Part shown: one piece after another, positions 49,110 through 61,067 of the stretch
Position numbering within the stretch: position 1 is the first letter of the stretch
How the letters are laid out: every line of letters starts with the position of its first letter
DNA from: Acidimicrobiales bacterium
Lineage (GTDB): Bacteria > Actinomycetota > Acidimicrobiia > Acidimicrobiales > Iamiaceae
Assembly: GCA_035630295.1 (NCBI GenBank)
Contig: DASQKY010000027.1
Location: 51,417-115,416, forward strand
DNA length: 64,000 nucleotides
Direction of reading: 5' to 3'
Notes under the pieces: model-generated
What the model was told of the DNA's origin: nothing
What the model saw: the letters and a program-made list of their open reading frames with translations, nothing else
The model's database searches: none
Translations under genes and position numbers: made by a program

Positions 49110-50900
49110 TCAGCCCAGGTCGTGCAGGTACACCCAGATCCCCCAGAAGGGGTAGCGGCGGCCCGAGCCCGTGACCGCCAAGGACCCGTCGGCGCTCATG
49201 TCGCCGTAGGGCCCGACGATGGTGGGGGCGGCCTCATCGACCGTCGGGTAGTGGAGGCCGACATCGGTCAGGCGACCGGCGCTGTTGATGTTGACGCCGG
49301 TGAGCACGGCCTGCCCGTCGTCGCTCAGGAGGACCCTCAGCGCCGTTCCCAGGGTCTGCGGTGCCAGCCCCCGGCGGTCGGTGACCGTCCCGCCCTCCAC
49401 CCGGGCGACGTGGGGGCCCGGGTCGTCCCCGGACAACTCCAAGTAGGCGACGGCGGAGCCGTCGGCCGACACGGAGGGGCCCCCGAAGGCGTTGTCGTAC
49501 GGCTTCATGCCCCCCACCTCGCTGACCCGCGCCACGTCGGCGCCGGCCAGGGGGAGGCGGGCCCAGAAGGCATCCGCCTCCTCGTTGTCGTCCCCGGCCA
49601 CCAGGTCCGTCGCCTCGGAGGTGAAGACGAGGGTGCTGCCGTCGGCCGAGAGCGCCGGCTCCCGACTCGGCCCGTCGCCCCCCACCCGCTCCAGCGACGT
49701 CGTCGCCCCCGTCCCGTCCAGGGTGGCCACGTAGACCTCTGCGGCGCCATCGGTCCCCCCGGGGACGAGGTCGGTGGCCGTCGAGGTGAAGGCGACCACG
49801 CGGCCGTCCCCGCTGACGGTGGGCTCGGTGCTGTCGCCGTCCCCGTCGGTGAGACGACGGATGGCCCCGCCGTCGAGGTGGGCCACGAACACGTCGGAGC
49901 GGCCGTTGGTGTCACCGGGGACGACACCGCCAGCCGCCGAGGCAAAGACGATGACGGTGCCGTCGGCCGAGATGATCGGCGCCCAGATCTCGGTCTCCCG
50001 GGTCACGATGCGGGTCCGGCCGGTCCGGCGGTCGAGCACCCGGATGCCGCCCTGGGGGTAGGCGACGTAGGCGACGAAGCGCCCGTCGCCGGAGATCGAG
50101 GCCGAGGCGCCCGCAGCCACCTTGGCCGGGGTGCCCTCGGGGCGGCGGGCCCAGGCCAGGTACTCGTCGGAGGCGACCAGGCGGCCGGCGAAGGTGATGT
50201 CGTCCACGGTGCGCAGCCGGTCGCCCCAGTAGACCCGGTCGGCGTCGCTGGGTGGGCGGCGCAGCAGGGCGATGTAGGCCAGCACCACCCGCAGGCGGTT
50301 GGACTCGACCGTCAGGTACAGGGCCCGGGCCAGGGTGGTGCGGGGCGTCCCGGCGGCCAGGCGGGCCGACCAGTGGGCCAGGCCGGCCGGCTCGGCCGAG
50401 CGACCCAGCAGGGCCTCGTAGGTGGCCTCCACATAGGCCGGCGGGGTGCCCCCGGAGCGCTGGTAGGCCTCGGCGCTGCCGTAGACCTCGGCGGCCAGGC
50501 GGGACACGGGGGCGCCGGCGGCCAGGCGGGCGGCCCAGAAGGCGAGGCCGGCCGGGTCGGGGCCCCGGCCCAGGGCCCGCCGGTACAGGTCGGCCACCAC
50601 CCGGCGGGTGTGCTCGGGCCGGCGGGCCAGGGCGTGGGCCAGGTGGGCCCGGGTGCGCCCCGCTCCCAGCTCGGCCACCCAGCGGGCCCGTTCCTCGCCG
50701 GTCGGTGGGCGGCCCAGGAGGTCGGGCACGGCGGTGTCCACGAACGCCTCGCGGGGTGGCGGGGGCGGGGGCGGCAGCTCGACCCGGGGCTCCCCGGGGG
50801 GCACGGCGGGGGCGCCGGTCACCGGGGCGGCCACCACCGCGGCCGCCGTCATCGCCAGCAGCAGCGCGGCCACCGCCCGCTTCGCACCTGGCCTGTCCAT
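49110..50900 (-). CDS. Secreted DUF4214 / beta-propeller protein
   Basis: This 596-residue exported protein has a signal peptide (AVAALLLAMTAAAVVAAPVT) and a Pro-rich stretch. Three DUF4214-like helical repeats follow between residues ~50 and ~250 (RRALGRGPDPAGLAFWAARL, then EALLGRSAEPAGLAHWSARL). The second half is a TolB/WD-like beta-propeller with repeated S-x-DG-x-x-V-x-F blades (SISGDGRFVAYVAYPQGG; SADGTVIVFASAAG; SGDGRVVAFTST; SADGSTLVFTSEAT). It may bind a surface glycan or protein. It is probably monocistronic, and a GGGAGA ribosome site precedes the ATG. Confidence 0.8.
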   Translation of the reverse strand: MDRPGAKRAVAALLLAMTAAAVVAAPVTGAPAVPPGEPRVELPPPPPPPREAFVDTAVPDLLGRPPTGEERARWVAELGAGRTRAHLAHALARRPEHTRRVVADLYRRALGRGPDPAGLAFWAARLAAGAPVSRLAAEVYGSAEAYQRSGGTPPAYVEATYEALLGRSAEPAGLAHWSARLAAGTPRTTLARALYLTVESNRLRVVLAYIALLRRPPSDADRVYWGDRLRTVDDITFAGRLVASDEYLAWARRPEGTPAKVAAGASASISGDGRFVAYVAYPQGGIRVLDRRTGRTRIVTRETEIWAPIISADGTVIVFASAAGGVVPGDTNGRSDVFVAHLDGGAIRRLTDGDGDSTEPTVSGDGRVVAFTSTATDLVPGGTDGAAEVYVATLDGTGATTSLERVGGDGPSREPALSADGSTLVFTSEATDLVAGDDNEEADAFWARLPLAGADVARVSEVGGMKPYDNAFGGPSVSADGSAVAYLELSGDDPGPHVARVEGGTVTDRRGLAPQTLGTALRVLLSDDGQAVLTGVNINSAGRLTDVGLHYPTVDEAAPTIVGPYGDMSADGSLAVTGSGRRYPFWGIWVYLHDLG

Positions 50901-51007
50901 GGATCATCTCCCCCGTCGCCTGGCCGGAGCCTAGGGGCCGCCCGGGCCGAACGGAGGCGGGCCACCCGGCCCCGGCCATCGGGGTGGCTCCACTTGTCCG
51001 CAACTTG

Positions 51008-51013
51008 TATGGT
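51008..51013 (+). promoter_or_regulatory. Possible -10 box upstream of acnA
   Basis: TATGGT would start a ~85-nt leader before the Shine-Dalgarno of acnA. No convincing -35 box. Confidence 0.25.
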
Positions 51014-51097
51014 TGGACCCGACGCCGACCACGGGCCGGCGAGTAGGTTCGACACCCCGGGACGGCGACTTCCCCGGGCCAGCGAAGGGATCCACCC

Positions 51098-53887
<2,790 letters not shown>

Positions 53888-53893
53888 ACCCGG

Positions 53894-54952
53894 TCAGGCG
53901 TCGAGGGCGCGCTTGAGGTCGTCGAGGGCGGGCACGGGGCCCGGGTCCACGCCCTCCTGGGCGGCCAGCTCCAGGCTGACCATGTCGCCCACCAGGATCA
54001 GGTCCAGGAGCTGGGCCAGGGCGCCCTCCCCCTCGGCGTGGACGGTGTGGATCCCGCCCACCACCTCGTCCAGCACCGACTGGAGGGCGTCGAAGCGCCG
54101 GCTCTGCTGGGGGTGCTCCTCGTCGTGGCGGAGGAACAGCAGCTGGAAGACCTGGCGGGTCAGGTCGCCGTGCTGGCCCCAGCCCACGATCTCGTTGTGG
54201 CACAGCTCGGGCAGCACGTTGGCGAAGGCCGGCGTCTTGGCGTTCTCGTTGACCTGGGTCTTCCACCGGGTGGCGGCGGCCTCGCCCAGGGCTCCGGCCC
54301 CGTAGGCGATGGGCAGGGTGCGGCCCAGGCGCCGGGCCAGGGCCACCGCCGGGCTCTGCTCGGAGGCCAGCTGGTCGGCTCGGCGGCGCAGCTGCTCGAC
54401 GGCGGCCGCGATCCAACCGTGGGCGCCGGGGAACAGGCCCATCCGCTCCAGGGCGATCAGCACCGGCACGGTCATGGCCCCCACCGCGGCCCGGGGGGCG
54501 GGCAGGCCGGCGGGCACCGGGGCCAGGGCCGCGCCCCAGGACTCGGCCCGGCGGGCCAGGGTGCCGCCCCCGGCCACCACCAGGAGCCGGGCCCCGGCGG
54601 CCTGGGCCTCCTCGGCGGCCTGGAGGGTCTCCTCGGTCTCGCCCGAGAAGGAGACGGCCACCACCAGGGTGTCGCTGCCCACGAAGCTGGGGGCGTCGTA
54701 GCCCTTGGCCTTGATGACCGGGATGGGCAGGAACAGGTCGCCCACCGTGCCCAGGACGTCGCCCACGTAGCCGCTGGCTCCCATGCCGGCCACCACGATG
54801 TTGGCGATCTCCTCCCGGTCCGGCAGGTCGGTGACGGCCTCGCCCACGGCCACCGCCGCCGCCACCTGGTCGGCCATGCCCAGGGCGGCGTCGCGCAGGC
54901 CGAGCGTGTCCACGCCCCGGCGGGTGGGGCCCAGGTCGGGGCCGGCGGCCAC
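53894..54952 (-). CDS. Bifunctional phosphoglucose/phosphomannose isomerase-like SIS protein
   Basis: This 352-residue enzyme carries two sugar-isomerase (SIS) lobes: IVVAGMGASGYVGDVLGTV and TLVVAVSFSGETEETLQAAE for the sugar phosphate, then TLPIAYGAGALGEAAATRWK and NAKTPAFANVLPELCHNEIV in the C-terminal PGI/PMI half with the catalytic Glu and His. It links fructose-6-P with glucose-6-P and mannose-6-P, feeding the phosphomannomutase two genes upstream. GTG 54952 begins 2 bp after the stop of the Trm112-like gene. Confidence 0.88.
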   Translation of the reverse strand: MAAGPDLGPTRRGVDTLGLRDAALGMADQVAAAVAVGEAVTDLPDREEIANIVVAGMGASGYVGDVLGTVGDLFLPIPVIKAKGYDAPSFVGSDTLVVAVSFSGETEETLQAAEEAQAAGARLLVVAGGGTLARRAESWGAALAPVPAGLPAPRAAVGAMTVPVLIALERMGLFPGAHGWIAAAVEQLRRRADQLASEQSPAVALARRLGRTLPIAYGAGALGEAAATRWKTQVNENAKTPAFANVLPELCHNEIVGWGQHGDLTRQVFQLLFLRHDEEHPQQSRRFDALQSVLDEVVGGIHTVHAEGEGALAQLLDLILVGDMVSLELAAQEGVDPGPVPALDDLKRALDA

Positions 54953-54954
54953 GG

Positions 54955-55191
54955 TCAGGCCTCGAAGGTGGGGGTGATGCCGTCGGCCTCGGCCTTGGCC
55001 ACCAGGCGGTCGTGCTCGGCGTCGTCGACGTCGGTGGCCTCGTCGACCAGCATCACCGGGATGTCGTCCTCGATGCGGTAGCTCCGGTGCAGGCGGGGGT
55101 TGTAGAGCGTGGCCTCGTCCTCGAAGTACAGCAGCGGCCCCTTGTCGTCGGGGCAGGCCAGGATGTCGAGGAGCTGGGGGTCGAGGGCCAT
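54955..55191 (-). CDS. Trm112-like small protein
   Basis: This 78-residue protein has DPQLLDILACPDDKGPLLYF and YRIEDDIPVMLVDEA, the Trm112/DUF343 fold. Most members have a CxxC zinc site; here CPDDKGP keeps one Cys, so zinc binding is doubtful. It sits between two mannose-phosphate enzymes and is likely co-translated with them. Trm112 proteins usually activate partner methyltransferases; what it does in this cluster is unknown. Confidence 0.82.
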   Translation of the reverse strand: MALDPQLLDILACPDDKGPLLYFEDEATLYNPRLHRSYRIEDDIPVMLVDEATDVDDAEHDRLVAKAEADGITPTFEA

Positions 55192-55194
55192 GGG

Positions 55195-56574
55195 CTACTC
55201 CGTGCGGGAGGGGGCGGGCTGCGCCGCGCCGGTGATGAGGGACAGGACCTCGGCGACGCGGGTGTCGCACTCGTCCCGGGTGGGGGCCTCCAGGTTGAGA
55301 CGCAGCAGGGGCTCGGTGTTGGACGGCCGCAGGTTGAACCACCACGGGCCCAGGTCGACGGTGAGCCCGTCGAGCCGGTCCTGCTCGGCGTCGGGGAAGG
55401 ACCGGGCCACCTGCTCGATCACGGCCCGCGGGTCGGGCACCTGGGTGTTGATCTCGCCGGAGGCGGTGTAGCGCTCGAAGGGCAGCCGCATCTGCGAGAG
55501 GGGGATGCCGGCCTTGCTGCGCTGCTCCAGCACGTGCAGGGCGGCGATGAGGCCGCTGTCGGCCCGCCAGTTGTCGCGGAAGTAGTAGTGGGCCGAGTGC
55601 TCGCCCCCGAAGGCGGCGCCGGTCTCGGCCATGACCGCCTTGATGAGGGAGTGGCCGACCTGGGTGCGGATCGGGGTGCCGCCCCGCTCGCGGATGATCT
55701 CGGGCACGGCCTTGGAGCAGATGAGGTTGTGGAGGATGGTGGCCCCCGGCTCCTTCTCCAGGACCCCGGCCGCCACCATGGCCGTGGTGGTCGAGCCGGA
55801 GATGGGCTCGCCCTTCTCGTCGACCACGAAGACCCGGTCGGCGTCGCCGTCGAAGGCCAGGCCCACGTCGGCCCCGACCTCCAGCACCCGGGCCCGCAGG
55901 TCGGCCTGGTTCTCGACCTGGATGGGGTCGGCCGGGTGGTTGGGGAAGGTGCCGTCCAGCTCGCCGTACATGACCTCCAGCTCGCAGGGCAGGCCGGCGA
56001 ACACCGCCGGGACGACCAGGCCGCCCATGCCGTTGGCGGTGTCGGCCACCACCTTCAGGGGGGCCAGCGCCGCGGTGTCGACGAAGGACCGCACGTGGTC
56101 GGCGAACTCGGCCAGGGCGTCCCGGGTGCTGAAGCGGCCGGGCTCGGCCGGGTGCGGTGGCAGGCCCTCGGCGGCCAGGGCCCGGATGCGGTCCAGGCCG
56201 GTGTCGCGGCCCACCGCCCGGGCCCCGGTGAGGCAGAACTTGATGCCGTTGTACTGGGCCGGGTTGTGGCTGGCGGTGAACATGGCCCCCGGCGCCTGGT
56301 AGCGGCCGGAGGCGAAGTACACGAGGTCGGTGGAGCACAGCCCCAGGTCGACCACGTCGAGGCCCTGGTGCTGGGCCCCCTCGGCGAAGGCGGCGGCGAA
56401 CTGCACCCCGCTGGGTCGCATGTCCCGGCCCACCAGGACCTGGGTGGCGCCCTCGGTGTCGGCCGCGAAGCGGGCGAAGGCGGCCCCGATGGCCCGGCAC
56501 GCCTCGACGTCGATCTGGTCGCCCACCGTGCCCCGCACGTCGTAGGCCTTGAAGATGGCATCCAGGTCGGCCAT
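55195..56574 (-). CDS. manB: Phosphomannomutase / phosphoglucomutase
   Basis: This 459-residue mutase interconverts sugar 6- and 1-phosphates. The phospho-Ser is in TASHNP (Ser102), the metal loop is FDGDADRVF, the sugar site is GGEHSAHYYF and the phosphate site is RPSNTEP. It should supply mannose-1-P for GDP-mannose made by the nucleotidyltransferase at 42.5 kb. It heads a three-gene operon with the Trm112-like and isomerase genes. TAGGGT is 9 nt before the ATG. Confidence 0.94.
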   Translation of the reverse strand: MADLDAIFKAYDVRGTVGDQIDVEACRAIGAAFARFAADTEGATQVLVGRDMRPSGVQFAAAFAEGAQHQGLDVVDLGLCSTDLVYFASGRYQAPGAMFTASHNPAQYNGIKFCLTGARAVGRDTGLDRIRALAAEGLPPHPAEPGRFSTRDALAEFADHVRSFVDTAALAPLKVVADTANGMGGLVVPAVFAGLPCELEVMYGELDGTFPNHPADPIQVENQADLRARVLEVGADVGLAFDGDADRVFVVDEKGEPISGSTTTAMVAAGVLEKEPGATILHNLICSKAVPEIIRERGGTPIRTQVGHSLIKAVMAETGAAFGGEHSAHYYFRDNWRADSGLIAALHVLEQRSKAGIPLSQMRLPFERYTASGEINTQVPDPRAVIEQVARSFPDAEQDRLDGLTVDLGPWWFNLRPSNTEPLLRLNLEAPTRDECDTRVAEVLSLITGAAQPAPSRTE

Positions 56575-56626
56575 GGCCCGCCGACCCTACTCGGTGCGTG
56601 ATCGGGCCCCGGCGAGGCCGAACCCG

Positions 56627-56672
56627 TTCTGAGGCGCCACGGCACATCCCCACGTGCGCAGGCGCCTCAGAA
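56627..56672. repeat. Hairpin repeat, copy 1
   Basis: TTCTGAGGCGCC (56627-56638) pairs with GGCGCCTCAGAA (56661-56672), loop 22 nt. Nearly identical to the copy 70 bp further on, including 17 of 22 loop bases. Confidence 0.65.
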
Positions 56673-56695
56673 GCGAGATGGCTCCCGGCTCCTCC

Positions 56696-56745
56696 CGTTC
56701 TGAGGCGCCACGGCACACGCCCATGGGCACAGGCGCCTCAGAACG
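56696..56745. repeat. Hairpin repeat, copy 2
   Basis: CGTTCTGAGGCGCC (56696-56709) pairs perfectly with GGCGCCTCAGAACG (56732-56745), loop 22 nt with inner palindrome GCCCATGGGC (56719-56728). Lies just after the GT2 gene end. Tandem with copy 1. Confidence 0.65.
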
Positions 56746-56760
56746 GCCATGGCCCGGCGG

Positions 56761-57966
56761 TCAGGAGCCGGTGCGCTCGACGCCCGCGGGGGCGTCGCCG
56801 GCCAGGGGCAGGGGGTGGTCGTACCAGCCGGCCCGGCCCCCCCGGACGATGCGGGCCAGGTCCCGCACCAGCACCACCCCGTCCCGCACCACGTGCACCG
56901 TGGAGCGCTCGGCGTTGACCACCCGCACCGGCACCTCCCGCACCGACAGGCCGTCCCGCTCGGCCAGGTGGAACAGCTCGACGTCGAAGGCGAAGCCGTC
57001 GATGCGGGCCCGCGAGAACAGCGAGCGGGCCACGTCGCCCCGGAACGCCTTCAGCCCGCACTGGGTGTCGCGGTGGGCTCCCAGCAGCACCGCGTAGGTG
57101 CCCAGGTTGATGAGCCGGCCCCCCAGCTCCCGCAGCCGGCGGGCCCGGACCAGGGTGGCGGTCTCGGTGTGGACCCGGCTGCCCACCACCACGTCCCACC
57201 CGGCCTCCACCTGGGCCAGCAGGTCGGCCATCTGGGCCGGGGGGTAGGACAGGTCGGCGTCGGTGAAGGCCACGGTCCGGCCCCGGGCGGCCAGCGCCCC
57301 GGCCCGCACCGCCGCGCCCTTGCCCCGGTTGGCGGGCAGGACGATCACCCGGTCGGCCCCGGCGCCCTCTGCGGCCGCCGCGGTGCCGTCGCCGGAGCCG
57401 TCGTCGACCACCACCACCTCCAGCTCGGCGGGGGCCACGGTGGGCGCCAGCTCGTCGCGCACGCGCCGCACGGTGGCGGCGATGCGGTCCTCCTCGTGGT
57501 AGGCGGGCACGACCACGCTGAGGCGCACCTCCCCCGGGGGTGCGGGCCGCTCGACCCGCTCGGACAGCTCGGCCCGAACCGTGCCGAACAGCACCCACCG
57601 GTAGGCCACGAACCGCACCACCGACGCCACGGCGATGGCCGGCACCTTGGCCGCCACCAGCTCGGGGGCCGACTCCCAGCCCGTCAGCTCGACCAGGGCC
57701 CGCAGCACCAGGACGTCGACGGCGCCGGCCACCACCGCCCCCATGACGAAGGCCGACGGGTGGTGGACCCAGCGCACCGACGGGTCGCGGCCGAAGGTGA
57801 TCTGGCGGTGCAGGGCGAAGCTGGCCCCGGCCGCCACGGCCAGGGCCAGGGCGTCGGCCGCCACCACGATGAGGCCCAGGCCCCGGGCCAGGACCAGGAG
57901 CAGGCCGACGTCGATGGCGGTGGCGATGAGCCCGATGGAGGCAAAGCGCCGCAGCCGGTGCCTCAC
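56761..57966 (-). CDS. GtrA-GT2 fusion (dolichol-phosphate-sugar synthase-like)
   Basis: This 401-residue protein has an N-terminal GtrA-type domain of four membrane helices (FASIGLIATAIDVGLLLVLA, FALHRQITFGRDPSVRWVHH) and a GT2 glycosyltransferase domain from residue ~145: LSVVVPAYHEEDRIAATVRR, EVVVVDDGSGDGT, VAFTDADLSYPP (DxD site) and TQCGLKAFRGD. It should make a polyprenyl-phosphate sugar and flip or hold it at the membrane. GTG 57966 overlaps the upstream stop (GTGA), so it is made with the giant membrane protein. Confidence 0.9.
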   Translation of the reverse strand: MRHRLRRFASIGLIATAIDVGLLLVLARGLGLIVVAADALALAVAAGASFALHRQITFGRDPSVRWVHHPSAFVMGAVVAGAVDVLVLRALVELTGWESAPELVAAKVPAIAVASVVRFVAYRWVLFGTVRAELSERVERPAPPGEVRLSVVVPAYHEEDRIAATVRRVRDELAPTVAPAELEVVVVDDGSGDGTAAAAEGAGADRVIVLPANRGKGAAVRAGALAARGRTVAFTDADLSYPPAQMADLLAQVEAGWDVVVGSRVHTETATLVRARRLRELGGRLINLGTYAVLLGAHRDTQCGLKAFRGDVARSLFSRARIDGFAFDVELFHLAERDGLSVREVPVRVVNAERSTVHVVRDGVVLVRDLARIVRGGRAGWYDHPLPLAGDAPAGVERTGS

Positions 57967-60900
57967 CGCGGCCCGGCCCCGCGGTCGTCGTCCGGGGCCG
58001 GCGGTGCCCCACCCTCCGCGAAGGGAGGCGGCGGGTCGTCCCACGTCTCGGGCGGCCCCCACCGGGCCACGGGCGGGCCGTCGTCGGGGGGCTCGGGCGG
58101 CGTCCAGGCCGCGGCCCAGGCCTCGGCCGCGGCCTGCTCCACCTCCTCGGTGCGCTCCCGGCGCCGGCGGGCCAGCAGGCCCTCGGGCACGGCCACCGGG
58201 CCCCGGCGCCAGAGGCCCATGGCGGCCAGGACACCCAGGGCGGTGAGCAGGTAGGCGGACCAGTCCACGGTGGTGCGGGCGTAGTGGAAGCTGACCTCGG
58301 TGGAGGTGGGGACCACCACCATCAGGTTGGGCGACACCCGCCACGGCCCCTCGGCCCCGGTCACCTCCCAGTTGGGGAAGTACGACACCTTGACCAGCAC
58401 CGGGGTGCCGGGCCGGTCGACCCGGAACGAGAGGCTCTCGTCCCCGGTGCGGACGTCGCTGACCTCGGCCCTGCGCACCTCGCGGGCCGGGAAGGCGGGC
58501 AGGTCGCGGTCGCCGTAGCGGCGATGGGTGCCGTCCTCCTCGTCGTAGGGGATGGCGGGCACGTCGACCCGGGCCCAGGAGTCGGGGCCGTCGACGGTGA
58601 AGGGGACGTCCCACCGCTCGGGGTCGCTGAACCAGGCCGACGCCACGTCCAGCCAGCTGTCCTGGGTGGGCTCGACCCCCCGGGCGACCACGGGCTCGTG
58701 GTCGAGGCCGACCACCAGCGCGGTGGCCTCCCGGTCGAGCTCGTAGACGTGCCACGGCCCCGACACCGCCACCTCGGTCAAGCGGTCGCTGGTCGCGGCC
58801 TGGGACACCGCGGTGGGGCTGAAGGCCATGTAGTAGCGCACGCCCAGCATCTCCAGCTGGCTGAGCCCGCGCTCCAGGTCGAAGCCGGAGTAGGGCAGGT
58901 CGCGCTGGGAGCACGAGCCCTGCTGGGAGAGCTGGCACTGGACCAGGAAGTGGTACGGCGTGGTGGTGGAGGACTCGAAGTACAGGCCCTCCATGGAGCC
59001 GATGCACCCGTCGGTGAAGTACGGGAGCATCATCGGCGACATGGTCGTGCCGTAGGTGGTGAGCCGGTCCGAGCCGAACTCCCAGAAGGCCCGGCCGCAG
59101 CCGTGGTCGGGGTCCTCCCCCAGGCCCTGCATGGTGGCCACCAGGTCCCGGTACTCGGGCCAGCCGCCCTGGCCGTCGGGCACGGCGGCGCCGGGGGCGG
59201 CGCCCTGCACCGGGCGCTGGCCCTCCAGGCCCCGGAAGTTGTACTTGGCCCACCCGGCGCCGGGGTTGCGGTAGTCGCGCACCACGCCCAGCCACTCGGT
59301 CTTGCCGTCGGTGCGCTCGGTCCGGCCCGGCAGCACGTCGAGCGGCCCGCCCAGGAAGAGCAGGGTGGCGGCCAGGGCCGGCAGGGCGGCACCCACCCCG
59401 ATCCAGGCGGTGGGCCGGTACGGGTCCCGTGACACCAGGACGGCCACGGCCCGGATCACCTCGGCCACGCCCAGGGCGGCCAGCAGGAACAGGGCCAGGT
59501 AGTAGAGCGGCAGCACCCGGGCGTTCCACAGGCGGCCGTCGGGGATCCACACGAACCCGGCCGCCCCGGCCACGGCCAGGCCGGCCAGCAGGTAGGCCAG
59601 GCGCTGCTGGAAGACGGCGCCCACCACCAGGCCGCCCACCGCCAGCAACAGGGGCCACAGCAGGGCGCCGGGGGTGAGGTAGGTGAGGATGTCCTGCGGC
59701 CCCTCGTCGCCCCCGGTGCCCGGCGGCTGGGGGATGAGCCCGGCCTCCAGGGCCGAGACGTGCAGGAGGGCGAAGCGGGCCAGCAGGGCCAGGGCCAGGC
59801 CCCCGAGCACGGCGCCGGGCACCAGCCAGCGGCGGCGGGCCAGCACGTGCACGGCAGCCACCGCGGCCCCGACCCCGGCCACGACGGCCACCGCCAGGAC
59901 CAGGGCCTTGCTGCCCGACCCGATGTGCTCCCACACCGAGATCGAGGTGTCGCCGGTGGTGTGGGGCAGCGGCTCCCAGCCCATGTCGTTGACGTACGCG
60001 TGGCGCGAGGCGAAGGGCAGGACCCAGAAGGCGGCCAGCAGGCCGGCCACGGGGCCCACGGGCAGGAACCACCGGAGGCGGGCCCGCCCGGGCCAGATCA
60101 CCAGGGCCAGGCCGGTGGCCACCAGCATGTAGAAGGCCGGGATGATGTGGCACAGGCCGCACAGGGCCAGGAGCACCGCGGCGGTGGCCCGCCCCTCGCC
60201 GGTGCGCACGCCCCGGAGCAGGAAGCCCAGGTAGAGCAGGCCGAGGGTCAGGCTGATGGAGAACGAGAACTCCCCGGCCATGGTCGAGGTGAGGTTGCCG
60301 CCGATGATGTTGCCGGTGCCCGAGTTGCGGGTGGGCTCGATGTTGTAGAGGAAGAACAGCGAGCCCAGGGCCAGGGCCGGGGGCACCGGGAAGGGGGCGC
60401 CGGCCAGGCGGCCCAGGGCCCAGGCCGCCACCGGCAGGGCCACCATGCCCGACACCACCACCAGCTTGAACGACACCCCGTAGGGCACCGGCAGGACCAG
60501 GAGGGCCAGGAACGCCCCCACGCCGAACAGGGCCCAGCGGTAGCGGGCCAGGCGGGGGACGAACCAGCCCAGGGGCAGCAGGGCCAGCACCGCCGGGAGG
60601 GACAGGACCAGCAACGGCGACCGCACCCCGACGTGGAGGATCACCACGGCCAGCATGGGGACGACCATGTAGAACTGGAAGGCGGGGAAGCCGGCGTACC
60701 AGTCGGGGCTCCAGCCCGTGAGCCGGCCGTGGGGCAGGATGTCGCGCATCAGGGCCATGGGGCCCCACACGTGCGAGCCCATGTCGCCGCCGGTGGGCGT
60801 GTTCTCGCTCAGGATGAGCCGCGGGTCGACGGTGATGAACACGAAAGCGGCGCAGCAGGCCACCACCAGGCCGGTGGCCACCGTGTCCCACGAGGCCCCC

Positions 60901-61067
60901 GCTGTCCGTCGCCCAGCCGCGACCAGCACCTCGCGGACGTGGTCCCAGCCGCTCCGGCGCCGGTCACCGGGCCCGTCGGCCGTCTCGGCCGGCTCGGGGC
61001 CGGGACCGTCGAGGGGGTCGCCGGGCCACCGGTCCGGGCCCAGGTCGGGCTGGTCGGTGGTGGTCAC
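57963..61067 (-). CDS. Giant membrane protein, 6-pyruvoyl-tetrahydropterin-synthase-related domain
   Basis: This 1034-residue protein has about 13 membrane helices in its first 650 residues, opening with TGGDMGSHVWGPMALMRDIL and WSPDWYAGFPAFQFYMVVPM, the pattern of the large actinobacterial membrane family named 6-pyruvoyl-tetrahydropterin-synthase-related, which otherwise looks like a GT-C polymer transferase. A ~350-residue extracytoplasmic part with several Cys (CQLSQQGSCSQRDLPYSGFD) follows, then one helix and a Pro/Glu tail. Overlap with the GT2 gene suggests it uses the carrier sugar that enzyme makes. Confidence 0.75.
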   Translation of the reverse strand: MTTTDQPDLGPDRWPGDPLDGPGPEPAETADGPGDRRRSGWDHVREVLVAAGRRTAGASWDTVATGLVVACCAAFVFITVDPRLILSENTPTGGDMGSHVWGPMALMRDILPHGRLTGWSPDWYAGFPAFQFYMVVPMLAVVILHVGVRSPLLVLSLPAVLALLPLGWFVPRLARYRWALFGVGAFLALLVLPVPYGVSFKLVVVSGMVALPVAAWALGRLAGAPFPVPPALALGSLFFLYNIEPTRNSGTGNIIGGNLTSTMAGEFSFSISLTLGLLYLGFLLRGVRTGEGRATAAVLLALCGLCHIIPAFYMLVATGLALVIWPGRARLRWFLPVGPVAGLLAAFWVLPFASRHAYVNDMGWEPLPHTTGDTSISVWEHIGSGSKALVLAVAVVAGVGAAVAAVHVLARRRWLVPGAVLGGLALALLARFALLHVSALEAGLIPQPPGTGGDEGPQDILTYLTPGALLWPLLLAVGGLVVGAVFQQRLAYLLAGLAVAGAAGFVWIPDGRLWNARVLPLYYLALFLLAALGVAEVIRAVAVLVSRDPYRPTAWIGVGAALPALAATLLFLGGPLDVLPGRTERTDGKTEWLGVVRDYRNPGAGWAKYNFRGLEGQRPVQGAAPGAAVPDGQGGWPEYRDLVATMQGLGEDPDHGCGRAFWEFGSDRLTTYGTTMSPMMLPYFTDGCIGSMEGLYFESSTTTPYHFLVQCQLSQQGSCSQRDLPYSGFDLERGLSQLEMLGVRYYMAFSPTAVSQAATSDRLTEVAVSGPWHVYELDREATALVVGLDHEPVVARGVEPTQDSWLDVASAWFSDPERWDVPFTVDGPDSWARVDVPAIPYDEEDGTHRRYGDRDLPAFPAREVRRAEVSDVRTGDESLSFRVDRPGTPVLVKVSYFPNWEVTGAEGPWRVSPNLMVVVPTSTEVSFHYARTTVDWSAYLLTALGVLAAMGLWRRGPVAVPEGLLARRRRERTEEVEQAAAEAWAAAWTPPEPPDDGPPVARWGPPETWDDPPPPFAEGGAPPAPDDDRGAGPR

